Assembly (NCBI RefSeq): GCF_014337925.2
Contig: NZ_CP143423.1
Location: 2,448,501-2,512,500, forward strand
Length of the DNA: 64,000 nucleotides
DNA from: Roseobacter fucihabitans
GTDB taxonomy: Bacteria > Pseudomonadota > Alphaproteobacteria > Rhodobacterales > Rhodobacteraceae
Direction of reading: 5' to 3'
The notes under the pieces were generated by a model, which saw nothing but the letters and a program-made list of their open reading frames with translations, did no database searches and was not told the DNA's origin. Shown here piece after piece: positions 6,818 through 15,277 of the stretch. The position numbers were made by a program, and so were the translations under genes. Numbering within the stretch: position 1 is the stretch's first letter; the number at the start of each line of letters is the position of its first letter.

Positions 6818-9709
6818 TTACTTGTTGTCCTTGAGCCCCATCAGCGCGGCTGCAAACGGGTTGTCCGGGTCGATTTTCTTCTCGGGTTTGGGCGGACGAG
6901 CGGAGAACTTCTGTGCGCCTGCGCCCTTACCACCCTGCGGCCCGCCGCCGCGTTTGCCTTTGCCGCCGGGCTTGCCTTTTCCCTTGCCCTGGGGGCGCTC
7001 GCCGCTTGGCGCGCGGCGGTTTGGTTGCCCCGCGGGTCGGGCAGGACGGCCCCAGGTGAAGGTATAGAAGGTCTCCATTTCGGGTGCTGCGACCTCAGCG
7101 TCCGGTGCCTCACCGATGGGCGTTTCTGCGTCCGACACATCGGGGATGGTCGGTGTCGGTGTGGCATCAACAGGCACCTCTGCCGCTGTGACAACTTGGC
7201 TAACGCCCATCTCAGGTGCTGCGGGTTGCTCGGTGTCGCCACCTTCCGGCGCCTCCGTTGCGACATCCATGACGGGCGCATCCGCATCCGGCGCGGCGGC
7301 ATTGGCCTCTGGCATCACGGCATCCACCGGTTTGACCTTGGCCCGCTCGCCCTTTTCGACTTTATAGCCGAGACCCTGCATCAGGTCGGCGAACTGTTCG
7401 AAGCTCATACCGGTGATCGAGAGCATATCCGGTTTGGCCTCGAAACCGCTGCGCGAGTTCTCCGAGCGCAACATATCCGCCAGGCGTTCCAACATGTCGA
7501 TGCGTATCGCACGTTCCCCGGCAATCCTGTACCCGGCCATCGTATCGGCTCCGGCAGGGGCCGCCAGATCGGCGGGAATCGTGACCAATCCCGGCGGTGG
7601 CGCTTCAGGAAAATCCTGAATGCCCTGGCTCAGGGACCACAGCACCAGACGCAACCGCGTCGGCGCGGGTTTGAGCAAAAGCGGCATGAAAATCGTGAAC
7701 TGCCCGAACCGGATCCCATGTTTGCGCAATGCGCCGCGTGCATCCTGATCGAGCGCCTTAACGTCCTCCGCAACTGAGGCGCGCGTCAGAACGCCCAACC
7801 CCTCGACCATGCGGAAGGCAAAGCCCCGCGCCAAACCGGTCAGGGTTTCATCCCGGCTGAGGTTCAAGAGCGGCTCAAACAGCGCAGCAATCTTGCGATC
7901 CACGAAATGTTGCAAGCGGCGCTGCACCTTTTGCGCAACCTCAGGTCCTGCGACGTCATCCACGAACACCTCGACCTGCGGTTTCAGGGCATCCGCCCCC
8001 GCGACCAGCTTGCCAACCGCGTCTTTGCCCCAGATCAAGCCGCCCTGTTCGGTGAAATCAATCTCCGTATCGGGCGCATTGTAAAAGCGATCCGCGCGCA
8101 GATGGAATTGCGGGGCAAGCGCCTGGAGCGCCGCCGTTTTGATCGTTTTCGTTTCTGCGACGCCAGCGCCCTTGTCCTGGCTGAACCGGAAACCCTCCAG
8201 CTTGCCTACAAATTCGCCTTCGACGGTCACTTCGCCGGTATTGGATACTTCTGCCACCATGGCTTCCTTCTGGCCGAGCCGGCGCAAAAGCACGGATGTG
8301 CGCCGGTCTACAAATCTTTGCGTCAAACGCTCGTGCAGCGCATCCGACAATCGGTCTTCTACAGAACGCGCCGCACCACGCCAATGGCTTTCGTCATCTG
8401 TCCACCCTTTGCGTTGGGCAACATAGGTCCATGTGCGGATAAACGCCAATCGTTTGGATAACGCATCAATATCCCCATCGGTTCGATCTATTCTTTTGAT
8501 CTGGCGCGCGAGCCAGTCATTGGGCAATTGCCCCAGCTGGTGCAAGTAGTTGAAAATATTCTCTAATAACCCGGCATGCTCGCCGTGGCTAATGCCACGG
8601 AAATCGGGGATTCGGCATACGTCCCAGAGCAATTTGACCGATTGCCCATCGGTACAGCGCGCGGCGATCTCCGCGACCTGCCCCAACGCCTTGAGCGCGC
8701 CAAGGTCATCAGATTCGCGCGCTTTGACCAGAATCTCGTGATCCGGGGGTGCTTCGAGCGTCTGAATTAGGCGATCAATCGAGCCGAACTGCAAGGCATG
8801 GTTGCGCCATTTCAGTTTGCGTTGCGGCGTGAAACGGTGGTCCATGATCGCCTGCGCCACGCCGTCCTCCAGCGGCGAGGCCTCCCCCGTGACGCCAAAT
8901 GTGCCGTTCTTCATGCCGCGCCCGGCGCGCCCGGCGATCTGCGCCAATTCATTGGGGGCCAGCGGGCGCATCCGGCGACCATCAAATTTGGTAACGCTGG
9001 AAAAGGCCACGTGGTCCACATCCAGATTGAGCCCCATCCCGATGGCATCCGTGGCCACCAGAAAATCGACCTCGCCGTTCTGGTACATCTCGACCTGCGC
9101 GTTGCGGGTGCGCGGGCTCAGCGCGCCCATGACCACCGCGGCACCGCCCTTCTGGCGGCGGATCAACTCGGCGATGGCATATACATTCTCAACCGAAAAC
9201 CCGACAATTGCGCTACGCGGGCGCATCCGACTTATCTTTTTCGCACCTACATAGGTCAGGGTCGACATACGCTCGCGCTGGACGAATTGTGCGTGCGGTA
9301 CCAACTCACGGATGGCCCCGCGCATCGTATCCGCGCCCAGAAACAGCGTTTCATGCAGACCGCGCGCGCGCAGTAATCGGTCGGTGAACACATGCCCGCG
9401 CTCGGGATCGGCACAAAGCTGGATTTCATCGACGGCCAGAAAATCACAACCCATCCCCTCGGGCATCGCCTCGACGGTGCAGACCCAATATTGCGTGCGC
9501 GGCGGCACGATCCGCTCCTCGCCCGTCACCAACGCCACCACCGAAGGCCCGCGCGCGGCCACGATGCGATCATAGACCTCGCGCGCCAGAAGGCGCAGCG
9601 GCAGGCCGATCACCCCGGTCCGGTGGCCCAGCATGCGCTCGATGGCATAGGTGGTCTTGCCTGTGTTGGTCGGGCCCAAGACGGCCACGACCCGGTTGTC
9701 ACCTGTCAC
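6818..9709 (-). CDS. SUV3-like ATP-dependent RNA helicase
   Basis: A 963-residue superfamily 2 helicase related to mitochondrial SUV3. The N-terminus carries Walker A LGPTNTGKTTYA, motif II DEIQ, and motif VI QIAGRAGRG near residue 265. A SUV3-type C-terminal region follows. Mitochondrial SUV3 unwinds RNA for the degradosome; the bacterial role is inferred. Beyond about residue 780 the protein is low-complexity: an acidic Ala/Glu/Pro-rich stretch, then a Lys/Gly/Arg-rich tail (KGKGKPGGKGKRGGG) resembling the basic RNA-binding tails of RNA-processing proteins. It is followed immediately by an S4 RNA-binding protein gene, which supports a role in RNA metabolism. Confidence 0.88.
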   Translation of the reverse strand: MTGDNRVVAVLGPTNTGKTTYAIERMLGHRTGVIGLPLRLLAREVYDRIVAARGPSVVALVTGEERIVPPRTQYWVCTVEAMPEGMGCDFLAVDEIQLCADPERGHVFTDRLLRARGLHETLFLGADTMRGAIRELVPHAQFVQRERMSTLTYVGAKKISRMRPRSAIVGFSVENVYAIAELIRRQKGGAAVVMGALSPRTRNAQVEMYQNGEVDFLVATDAIGMGLNLDVDHVAFSSVTKFDGRRMRPLAPNELAQIAGRAGRGMKNGTFGVTGEASPLEDGVAQAIMDHRFTPQRKLKWRNHALQFGSIDRLIQTLEAPPDHEILVKARESDDLGALKALGQVAEIAARCTDGQSVKLLWDVCRIPDFRGISHGEHAGLLENIFNYLHQLGQLPNDWLARQIKRIDRTDGDIDALSKRLAFIRTWTYVAQRKGWTDDESHWRGAARSVEDRLSDALHERLTQRFVDRRTSVLLRRLGQKEAMVAEVSNTGEVTVEGEFVGKLEGFRFSQDKGAGVAETKTIKTAALQALAPQFHLRADRFYNAPDTEIDFTEQGGLIWGKDAVGKLVAGADALKPQVEVFVDDVAGPEVAQKVQRRLQHFVDRKIAALFEPLLNLSRDETLTGLARGFAFRMVEGLGVLTRASVAEDVKALDQDARGALRKHGIRFGQFTIFMPLLLKPAPTRLRLVLWSLSQGIQDFPEAPPPGLVTIPADLAAPAGADTMAGYRIAGERAIRIDMLERLADMLRSENSRSGFEAKPDMLSITGMSFEQFADLMQGLGYKVEKGERAKVKPVDAVMPEANAAAPDADAPVMDVATEAPEGGDTEQPAAPEMGVSQVVTAAEVPVDATPTPTIPDVSDAETPIGEAPDAEVAAPEMETFYTFTWGRPARPAGQPNRRAPSGERPQGKGKGKPGGKGKRGGGPQGGKGAGAQKFSARPPKPEKKIDPDNPFAAALMGLKDNK

Positions 9710-9733
9710 GGCGATGTCCTTGCCTGTCTGGGG

Positions 9734-10291
9734 TTACAGCCTGCGCCCGATACCGTTTTGTTTAAGTTGTTCCATGGCACCTTTTGCGCTCTCGTGGTGC
9801 GGATGCAAGGCCAGAACGTGCTCAAAAGCATCACCGGCACGCTCCAAATCACCAAATTCCTGCAACATCACGCCCAGCCCGAAAATTGCGTTATAATTAT
9901 TGGGATTAAGCGCCAGAGCGCGTTCCAGATCCGCCAGCGCAGGCCCGTAAAGCCCCGCCTGATAATAGGCCGTCGCACGGGCGTGCCAGCCTTCGGCAAA
10001 TTCCGGCGCGTGGTCCGTCAGTGCGGTCAAATGATCAATCGCCTTGGCATTTTCCTTGGCTTCCATGGCCTTACGACCGCGCGTCAGCAACAAATCCATC
10101 GCCGGAGAGCCCGACCGATCCCAGAGGATATTCAATTCACGATCCAGTCGGTCCGCTTGCGATTCGGGTGCAGCGCGCAATTCCTCCAACAGGCTCTCCT
10201 GGCTTTGTTGCGCGTGCAGCGGAGCAACAGAATACAAAAGGACAAGGAATGCCGTAACGATAGATTTGAGAAAGGCGCGGTTCAGGGTCAT
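9734..10291 (-). CDS. Periplasmic tetratricopeptide-repeat protein
   Basis: A 185-residue protein with an N-terminal signal peptide (hydrophobic residues 8-24, ending PLHAQQ). About three TPR motifs follow in the second half, including FAEGWHARATAYYQAGLYGPA, LNPNNYNAIFGLGVMLQEF and LHPHHESAKGAMEQL. TPR arrays mediate protein contacts; the partner is unknown. I chose the start MTLNRAFL because a signal peptide follows directly. An ATG 24 codons upstream would bury the signal sequence. It ends 24 bp before the helicase gene and may be cotranscribed with it. Confidence 0.82.
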   Translation of the reverse strand: MTLNRAFLKSIVTAFLVLLYSVAPLHAQQSQESLLEELRAAPESQADRLDRELNILWDRSGSPAMDLLLTRGRKAMEAKENAKAIDHLTALTDHAPEFAEGWHARATAYYQAGLYGPALADLERALALNPNNYNAIFGLGVMLQEFGDLERAGDAFEHVLALHPHHESAKGAMEQLKQNGIGRRL

Positions 10292-10365
10292 AACACCCAA
10301 GAATGTAACAGGCGCGCCGGGCAATTCCAGACCCAACGTGCATAGATTGTCAGAAGGACCCAAAA

Positions 10366-10656
10366 ATGAGCGACATTGTTAACCAAGCTGTAACCGTTCT
10401 GAATGAAAAGTTGGCAGGCACCGATTTTGGCGGGACTGCCAAATTCGACATTTCGGGGGAAGGCTGCATCATGATGGACAGTTCTGGAGCACGCGCAGGT
10501 GACGCACCTGCCGATGTGACCCTGACGGCGGATGCCGAGACGTTTCAATCCATCCTCGAGGGGGACACGAACCCCACCAGCGCCTTCATGACCGGCAAAT
10601 TGAGCGTGGATGGTGATATGGGTATGGCCATGCAACTGGCCTCTGCCCTCGCCTGA
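10366..10656 (+). CDS. SCP2 sterol-binding domain protein
   Basis: A 96-residue protein that is a single SCP2-like lipid-binding domain: the middle reads GEGCIMMDSSGARAGDAPAD and the end reads NPTSAFMTGKLSVDGDMGMA, the signature of this fold. SCP2 domains hold acyl chains or other lipids in a hydrophobic tunnel. The ligand here is unknown. A good ribosome site (GAAGGACC) precedes the ATG. The stop codon overlaps the next start (ATGA), so it forms an operon with a lysophospholipase-like hydrolase. That makes a lipid-handling role plausible but not shown. Confidence 0.88.
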   Translation: MSDIVNQAVTVLNEKLAGTDFGGTAKFDISGEGCIMMDSSGARAGDAPADVTLTADAETFQSILEGDTNPTSAFMTGKLSVDGDMGMAMQLASALA

Positions 10657-11603
10657 TGACATTGATCCCCGCCCCTTTCCTGAATGATATTGCATATGGT
10701 GCGGCGGGCGGGGCCGCGCATTGGGCGCAGACATCGGACGGCGTCCGCATCCGGATCGGCCATTGGAAGCCGGAGGGGGCCAAAGGCACCGTCCTGATCT
10801 TTCCCGGGCGCACGGAATTTATCGAAAAATACGACCAATGCGCCGCGATTTTCGCACATCGCGGGCTTGCCAGCATGGCGATTGACTGGCGCGGACAGGG
10901 GTTATCCGATCGACTGCTGGACGATCCAATGATCGGCCACGTGGCCCAGTTTGGTGATTATCAGCGCGATGTGGACGCCTTGGTGCGTGCGGCAAGGGCG
11001 TTGGAGATGCCGCGCCCGTTTTTCCTGCTGGCGCATTCCATGGGCGGGGCCATCGGCTTGCGCGCCGCGATGGAAGGTTTGAGCGTGCAGGCCACGGCGT
11101 TTTCCGCGCCCATGTGGGGCCTCCATCTGGCACCACATCTGCGCCCGGTGGCGTGGTTTCTGAGCCACGTGATGCCCCAGATCGGGCAAGGCCACCGCCT
11201 GCCCCCCGGCACCAAGATCGAACATCACGTGCTGTCGGACGGCTTTGAAGACAACCTGCTGACCCGCGACGCAGAGCAATTTGCGATGATGCGCACCCAG
11301 CTTGAAGCCCACCCGGAACTTGCCCTGGGCGGTCCCAGCTATGTCTGGCTGCGCGAGGCCTTGCTGGAAACCCGCCATCTGGCGAGCCGCCCGCCGCCCT
11401 ATGTGCCTTGTGTGACGTTTTTGGGCACAAATGAGCGGATCGTGGACGTTCAGGCCATTCACGAGCGCATGTTTACCTGGAAACGCAGCCATCTGGAAAT
11501 CGTCGAAAACGGCGAGCATGAGGTCTTAATGGAAAACGAAGCCTTCACCAAGCCGCTCTATGACATCATGATCGAGCTCTTCAAAAGCGGTGGTCACGGA
11601 TAA
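10656..11603 (+). CDS. Alpha/beta hydrolase, lysophospholipase-like
   Basis: A 315-residue serine hydrolase of the monoglyceride lipase/PldB group. The nucleophile elbow LLAHSMGGAIGLR lies near residue 127. Upstream are the oxyanion-region motif FPGRTEFIEKY and DWRGQGLSDR, both typical of Hydrolase_4 members. The late Asp (ERIVDVQAIHERM) and His (ENGEHEVLMENE) complete the triad. There is no signal peptide, so it is cytoplasmic. The start ATG overlaps the SCP2 stop. The exact substrate cannot be read from sequence. Confidence 0.88.
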   Translation: MTLIPAPFLNDIAYGAAGGAAHWAQTSDGVRIRIGHWKPEGAKGTVLIFPGRTEFIEKYDQCAAIFAHRGLASMAIDWRGQGLSDRLLDDPMIGHVAQFGDYQRDVDALVRAARALEMPRPFFLLAHSMGGAIGLRAAMEGLSVQATAFSAPMWGLHLAPHLRPVAWFLSHVMPQIGQGHRLPPGTKIEHHVLSDGFEDNLLTRDAEQFAMMRTQLEAHPELALGGPSYVWLREALLETRHLASRPPPYVPCVTFLGTNERIVDVQAIHERMFTWKRSHLEIVENGEHEVLMENEAFTKPLYDIMIELFKSGGHG

Positions 11604-11642
11604 GGTCTGGGCAAACACCGCTCTACCGCTAGATTGCCCGGT

Positions 11643-12647
11643 ATGACGATACTCACCTTCACCGAACGCGGTATCTATTGCGCGGCGGGCGATTTTTACA
11701 TTGACCCATGGCGCCCCGTAGAACGCGCGTTGATCACCCATGGGCATGCCGATCACGCCCGTAGCGGGCATGGTTCATATCTCGCCACCCCTGCCGCCCT
11801 GCCCGTCATGCGCCACCGCCTGGGCAAAATTACCGCAGAGGGCATCGCTTATGGCGAATCCCGCCAGATCGGGGAGGCCAGAGTGTCCTTTCATCCGGCG
11901 GGGCATGTGCCGGGGTCCGCGCAAATCCGCGTTGAGGTTGGCGGTGAAGTCTGGGTTGCCTCAGGCGATTACAAAACCGAGGATGACGGGCTTTCGGAGG
12001 CTTTCACGCCGCAGAAGTGCCATCATTTCATCACCGAATCGACGTTCGGTTTGCCTGTGTTTCGCTGGCAATCGCAAACTGAGGTCGCACAGGCGTTGAA
12101 CGCTTGGTGGGCGGAATGTGCTGCGGCGGGCAAAACTGCGTTTCTGGGGGCCTATGCTCTGGGCAAAGCTCAACGGTTAATGCACATGCTCGACCCCGAC
12201 ATCGGACCCATCCTCACGCATGGCGCGGTGGAGGCCACAAACAAGGTGCTACGCGCGCAGGGCCTGCGCCTGCCAGACACCGTTCCCGTCACCGCGCAAA
12301 CCGACCCAAAAGCGCATAAAGGCGCGCTGGTGCTGGCCCCGCCCTCGGCCCTTGGCAGCAAATGGGCGCGCAAATTCGGCCCACAGGAGAGCGCCTTTGC
12401 CAGCGGGTGGATGCAGCTGCGCGGGGTGCGCAGGCGACGCGCGGGGGATCGCGGCTTTGTGATCTCCGATCATGCCGATTGGAATGGATTGCTGGGTGCG
12501 ATCAAGGACACGGGTGCGGAAAACATCTATGTCACGCACGGGTATACCGACATTTTTGCCCGCTATCTCAACGAAAACGGTTGGAACGCGCAGGTCGTAC
12601 CCACCCAGTTCGAGGGCGAGACCCTTGAGGGCGAGGCCACCGAATGA
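11643..12647 (+). CDS. Ligase-associated DNA exonuclease (metallo-beta-lactamase / beta-CASP type)
   Basis: A 334-residue protein. The metal-binding HGHADHARSGHG motif of metallo-beta-lactamase nucleases lies near residue 32, followed by HPAGHVPGSAQI and SGDYKTEDDG. The later SDHADWNGLL and THGY motifs fit the CPSF/Artemis-like mRNA 3'-end-processing family renamed ligase-associated exonuclease. The ATG at 11643 is preferred; a TTG three codons earlier is possible. The last four bases overlap the start of an ATP-dependent DNA ligase. This is the known two-gene DNA repair pairing of Proteobacteria. Confidence 0.9.
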   Translation: MTILTFTERGIYCAAGDFYIDPWRPVERALITHGHADHARSGHGSYLATPAALPVMRHRLGKITAEGIAYGESRQIGEARVSFHPAGHVPGSAQIRVEVGGEVWVASGDYKTEDDGLSEAFTPQKCHHFITESTFGLPVFRWQSQTEVAQALNAWWAECAAAGKTAFLGAYALGKAQRLMHMLDPDIGPILTHGAVEATNKVLRAQGLRLPDTVPVTAQTDPKAHKGALVLAPPSALGSKWARKFGPQESAFASGWMQLRGVRRRRAGDRGFVISDHADWNGLLGAIKDTGAENIYVTHGYTDIFARYLNENGWNAQVVPTQFEGETLEGEATE

Positions 12648-14242
12648 ACCGTTTTGCGGCCCTTTTCAACGCCATCGACCAGAGCACGAAGACTACCGTC
12701 AAGGTCGCAGCCCTGGCGGATTATTTTCAAGCCGCACCGGATTCGGACCGGATGTGGACCATGGCGCTGTTTTCGGGGCGCCGCCCCAAACGCGTGGTGA
12801 CCACCACAAGATTGCGCGCATGGGCGGCAGAGGCCGCAGGCATCCCGTTGTGGCTGTTTGAGGACAGCTATGCCATCGTCGGTGATCTAGCCGAAACCAT
12901 TGCGCTGGTTCTGCCCTCCAATGAGACCACCAGCGATCAAACCCTCACCCATTGGATTGATGCCCTGCGCGCGCTCACGCAAGCCGATGAGCCCGCGCGC
13001 AAGGCCTTCGTTCTGGAGGCCTGGGCGCAGCTGGGCGGGACCGAACGGTTTGTGTTCAACAAGCTGATTACCGGTGGGTTTCGCATGGGGGTCAGCCAGA
13101 AACTGATGACCCGCGCTCTGTCACGCGCCACGGGCAAACCCGAGGCCGAACTGGCGCACCGTTTGATGGGCAATTGGCACCCCGATGACACCACATGGGC
13201 CGCCTTGATCGAGGCGACGGATGCATCGGCGGATGCCTCGCGCCCCTATCCGTTTTACCTCGCCCATGCGCTGGACGGGACGCCCGACGCCCTTGGTTCC
13301 TGCACAGAGTGGCGCGCAGAGTGGAAATGGGATGGGATTCGCGGGCAATTGATCCTGCGCGACGGGCAGCATTTTGTCTGGTCGCGCGGCGAGGAGTTGA
13401 TGACCGACCGCTTTCCCGAACTGGCGCGCGCGGTGGATTTCCTGCCGCCGGGGACGGTTCTGGATGGGGAGCTGCTCGTCTGGCACCCCGGCGCGGAGGG
13501 TCCTGAGAGCTTCAACGCGCTGCAAAAGCGTATTGGCCGCAAGACTGTCCCCAAAAAACTACTGGCCGAGGCACCGGTCGCCCTGCATGCCTATGATCTT
13601 CTGGAGTGGGAGGGTGCGGATTTGCGCAACCGCCCCTTTGGCGAGCGGCGCGCGCAATTGGAAAGCGCCTGCGCGTCTCTGCCACCCGACGCGCCCATCC
13701 GCCTGTCCCCGCAACTGGATTTTACCGCCTGGTCCGATCTGGCCGACCTGCGCGCGGTCGCGCGTGATGAAAACGCCGAAGGTCTGATGCTGAAGCGCGC
13801 CGACAGCCCTTATCGCATCGGGCGCAAAAAAGGCGATTGGTGGAAATGGAAGCTTGATCCGCTGACCATCGACGCGGTGATGATCTATGCGCAAGCCGGG
13901 CATGGGCGGCGCGCGAACCTCTTTACCGATTTCACATTTGCCGTGTGGCACGGGAATGATCTGGTGCCCTTCACCAAGGCCTATTCCGGGCTGACGGACG
14001 CGGAATTCGGCGAAATCACCAAATGGGTACGCAAACACACGCTGCAACGCTTTGGCCCCGTGCGCCAGGTCACACCGCAGCATGTGTTCGAAATCGCCTT
14101 TGAGGGCATCCAGGCCAGCCCGCGTCATAAATCCGGTGTCGCGCTGCGGTTTCCACGCATGTTACGCTGGCGACAGGATAAGCCGCTGCAAGAGGCCAAC
14201 ACGCTGGATGACCTCAAGCAGATGCTTGCTATTTACGGGTAA
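12644..14242 (+). CDS. ATP-dependent DNA ligase (cisplatin-damage-response type)
   Basis: A 532-residue ligase. The nucleotidyltransferase motif I is EWKWDGIRGQL near residue 226, with Lys as the site of adenylation. Further motifs are VLDGELLVW, EGLMLKRADSPY and WWKWKLDPLTIDAV, followed by an OB-fold domain (RRANLFTDFTFAVWHGNDLV). An N-terminal DNA-binding helical domain precedes the core. It seals nicks in repair rather than replication, since NAD-dependent LigA does the latter in bacteria. It is coupled to the exonuclease by an ATGA overlap. The associated DEXH helicase and PdeM nuclease found beside it in many genomes are absent here. Confidence 0.93.
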   Translation: MNRFAALFNAIDQSTKTTVKVAALADYFQAAPDSDRMWTMALFSGRRPKRVVTTTRLRAWAAEAAGIPLWLFEDSYAIVGDLAETIALVLPSNETTSDQTLTHWIDALRALTQADEPARKAFVLEAWAQLGGTERFVFNKLITGGFRMGVSQKLMTRALSRATGKPEAELAHRLMGNWHPDDTTWAALIEATDASADASRPYPFYLAHALDGTPDALGSCTEWRAEWKWDGIRGQLILRDGQHFVWSRGEELMTDRFPELARAVDFLPPGTVLDGELLVWHPGAEGPESFNALQKRIGRKTVPKKLLAEAPVALHAYDLLEWEGADLRNRPFGERRAQLESACASLPPDAPIRLSPQLDFTAWSDLADLRAVARDENAEGLMLKRADSPYRIGRKKGDWWKWKLDPLTIDAVMIYAQAGHGRRANLFTDFTFAVWHGNDLVPFTKAYSGLTDAEFGEITKWVRKHTLQRFGPVRQVTPQHVFEIAFEGIQASPRHKSGVALRFPRMLRWRQDKPLQEANTLDDLKQMLAIYG

Positions 14243-14245
14243 GGC

Positions 14246-15142
14246 TCACGAACAGCCGCCCTCAAGCCCGACCATGCCATTGCCAACCCCCGTGACCGTG
14301 ACGGTGCAATTCTGATCACCCGCCATGGCCTCGACCGAGCCACCGGCAGCAACGGTTTGTGTCTCAATCCCATTGATCGCAATGCGCGCACTGGACCCAT
14401 CACCGGCCAACCCGGAAACAAAGACCCGCAAGGCACCATCCGCCAACATGGCCATTGTGCCAGGACCATAACCGTCCTCAGGTGCCGGGGGCAGCGGCGC
14501 TGTAGCCGCAGCCTGCGCCATGCCGCAATCGGATCCAACGATCACACCTTCGCTGTCCAGCGACGTGATGCCAATACTGCAATCAGACCCGGAAACCGCA
14601 ACGGTCTCGCCAAGGCTTACCGCCTTGGACACACCGTTAACGCTCAGCCGTGCCGCGCCGCCATCGCGGTCCAACCCGGACACAAAGGCACGCACTGCAC
14701 CTTGCGCGAAAATCGCCGTCTCACCAACACTCAAGACACCCGACGTCTGCATGCCAATTGTCGCGTCCCCCGGCACTGCGGGTGTCTGATCAGACGCTGC
14801 CGGGGTTGGCCCACTCAATGCGGCCTGAAATGCCTCAGCCTGCGCGCTCGCCGCCTCCGACACGGCGTCAAATCGGGTGCTCACATCCTGTTGCAGGGCT
14901 GCCAGTTGTTCTTCCATGCTTGCCGCCGCAGATGCCGTGCTCTCGGCGAGGCCCGCTTCAAGCGTACCAATCCGCTCATTCAAACTCTGCGTCGCCTCAG
15001 AAAGCGTCACGGCACTGGCCCCCTGCGCCCGCTCAAGTGCTGCGGAAATCTTGGAATTGGCGCGCGACTCGCTTATGGCAACCGCCAGCAGGACGCCAAC
15101 GACAAGCCCCCCGCCCGCGATAAAAAATGGGTTATTGTCCAT
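14246..15142 (-). CDS. Membrane-anchored protein with coiled coil and a duplicated C-terminal domain
   Basis: A 298-residue protein I do not recognise. Residues 7-24 form one membrane segment. Residues 30-110 are Ala/Glu/Gln-rich and probably coiled coil. Two similar repeats follow at about 139-206 and 228-297. Each has the core pattern A-x-G-A-(V/L)-R-x-F-V-S-G-L then G-x-x-A-R-x-x-x-N-G. Each also contains two Cys in matching places (188 and 206; 279 and 297), which suggests a disulphide in each unit and a periplasmic location. It ends 3 bp from the convergent ligase stop. It probably acts at the cell envelope. Confidence 0.75.
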   Translation of the reverse strand: MDNNPFFIAGGGLVVGVLLAVAISESRANSKISAALERAQGASAVTLSEATQSLNERIGTLEAGLAESTASAAASMEEQLAALQQDVSTRFDAVSEAASAQAEAFQAALSGPTPAASDQTPAVPGDATIGMQTSGVLSVGETAIFAQGAVRAFVSGLDRDGGAARLSVNGVSKAVSLGETVAVSGSDCSIGITSLDSEGVIVGSDCGMAQAAATAPLPPAPEDGYGPGTMAMLADGALRVFVSGLAGDGSSARIAINGIETQTVAAGGSVEAMAGDQNCTVTVTGVGNGMVGLEGGCS

Positions 15143-15277
15143 GAGTATTTTTCCTCCCCTAATTGTACCTCTCTAAACTGTGCATGCAGCATCGACCTGT
15201 CAAGATTACCGGACGCGCACCGCTTGTCCCCGCCCCCTGCCCGCCTTAGGTATAGGCAAACACAAATGAGGTCTCAG

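Noticed and set aside
14357-15277. Long N-terminal extension of the pepF frame
   Set aside because: It is the antisense of the coiled-coil membrane protein. The true start has a ribosome site and matches the family N-terminus.
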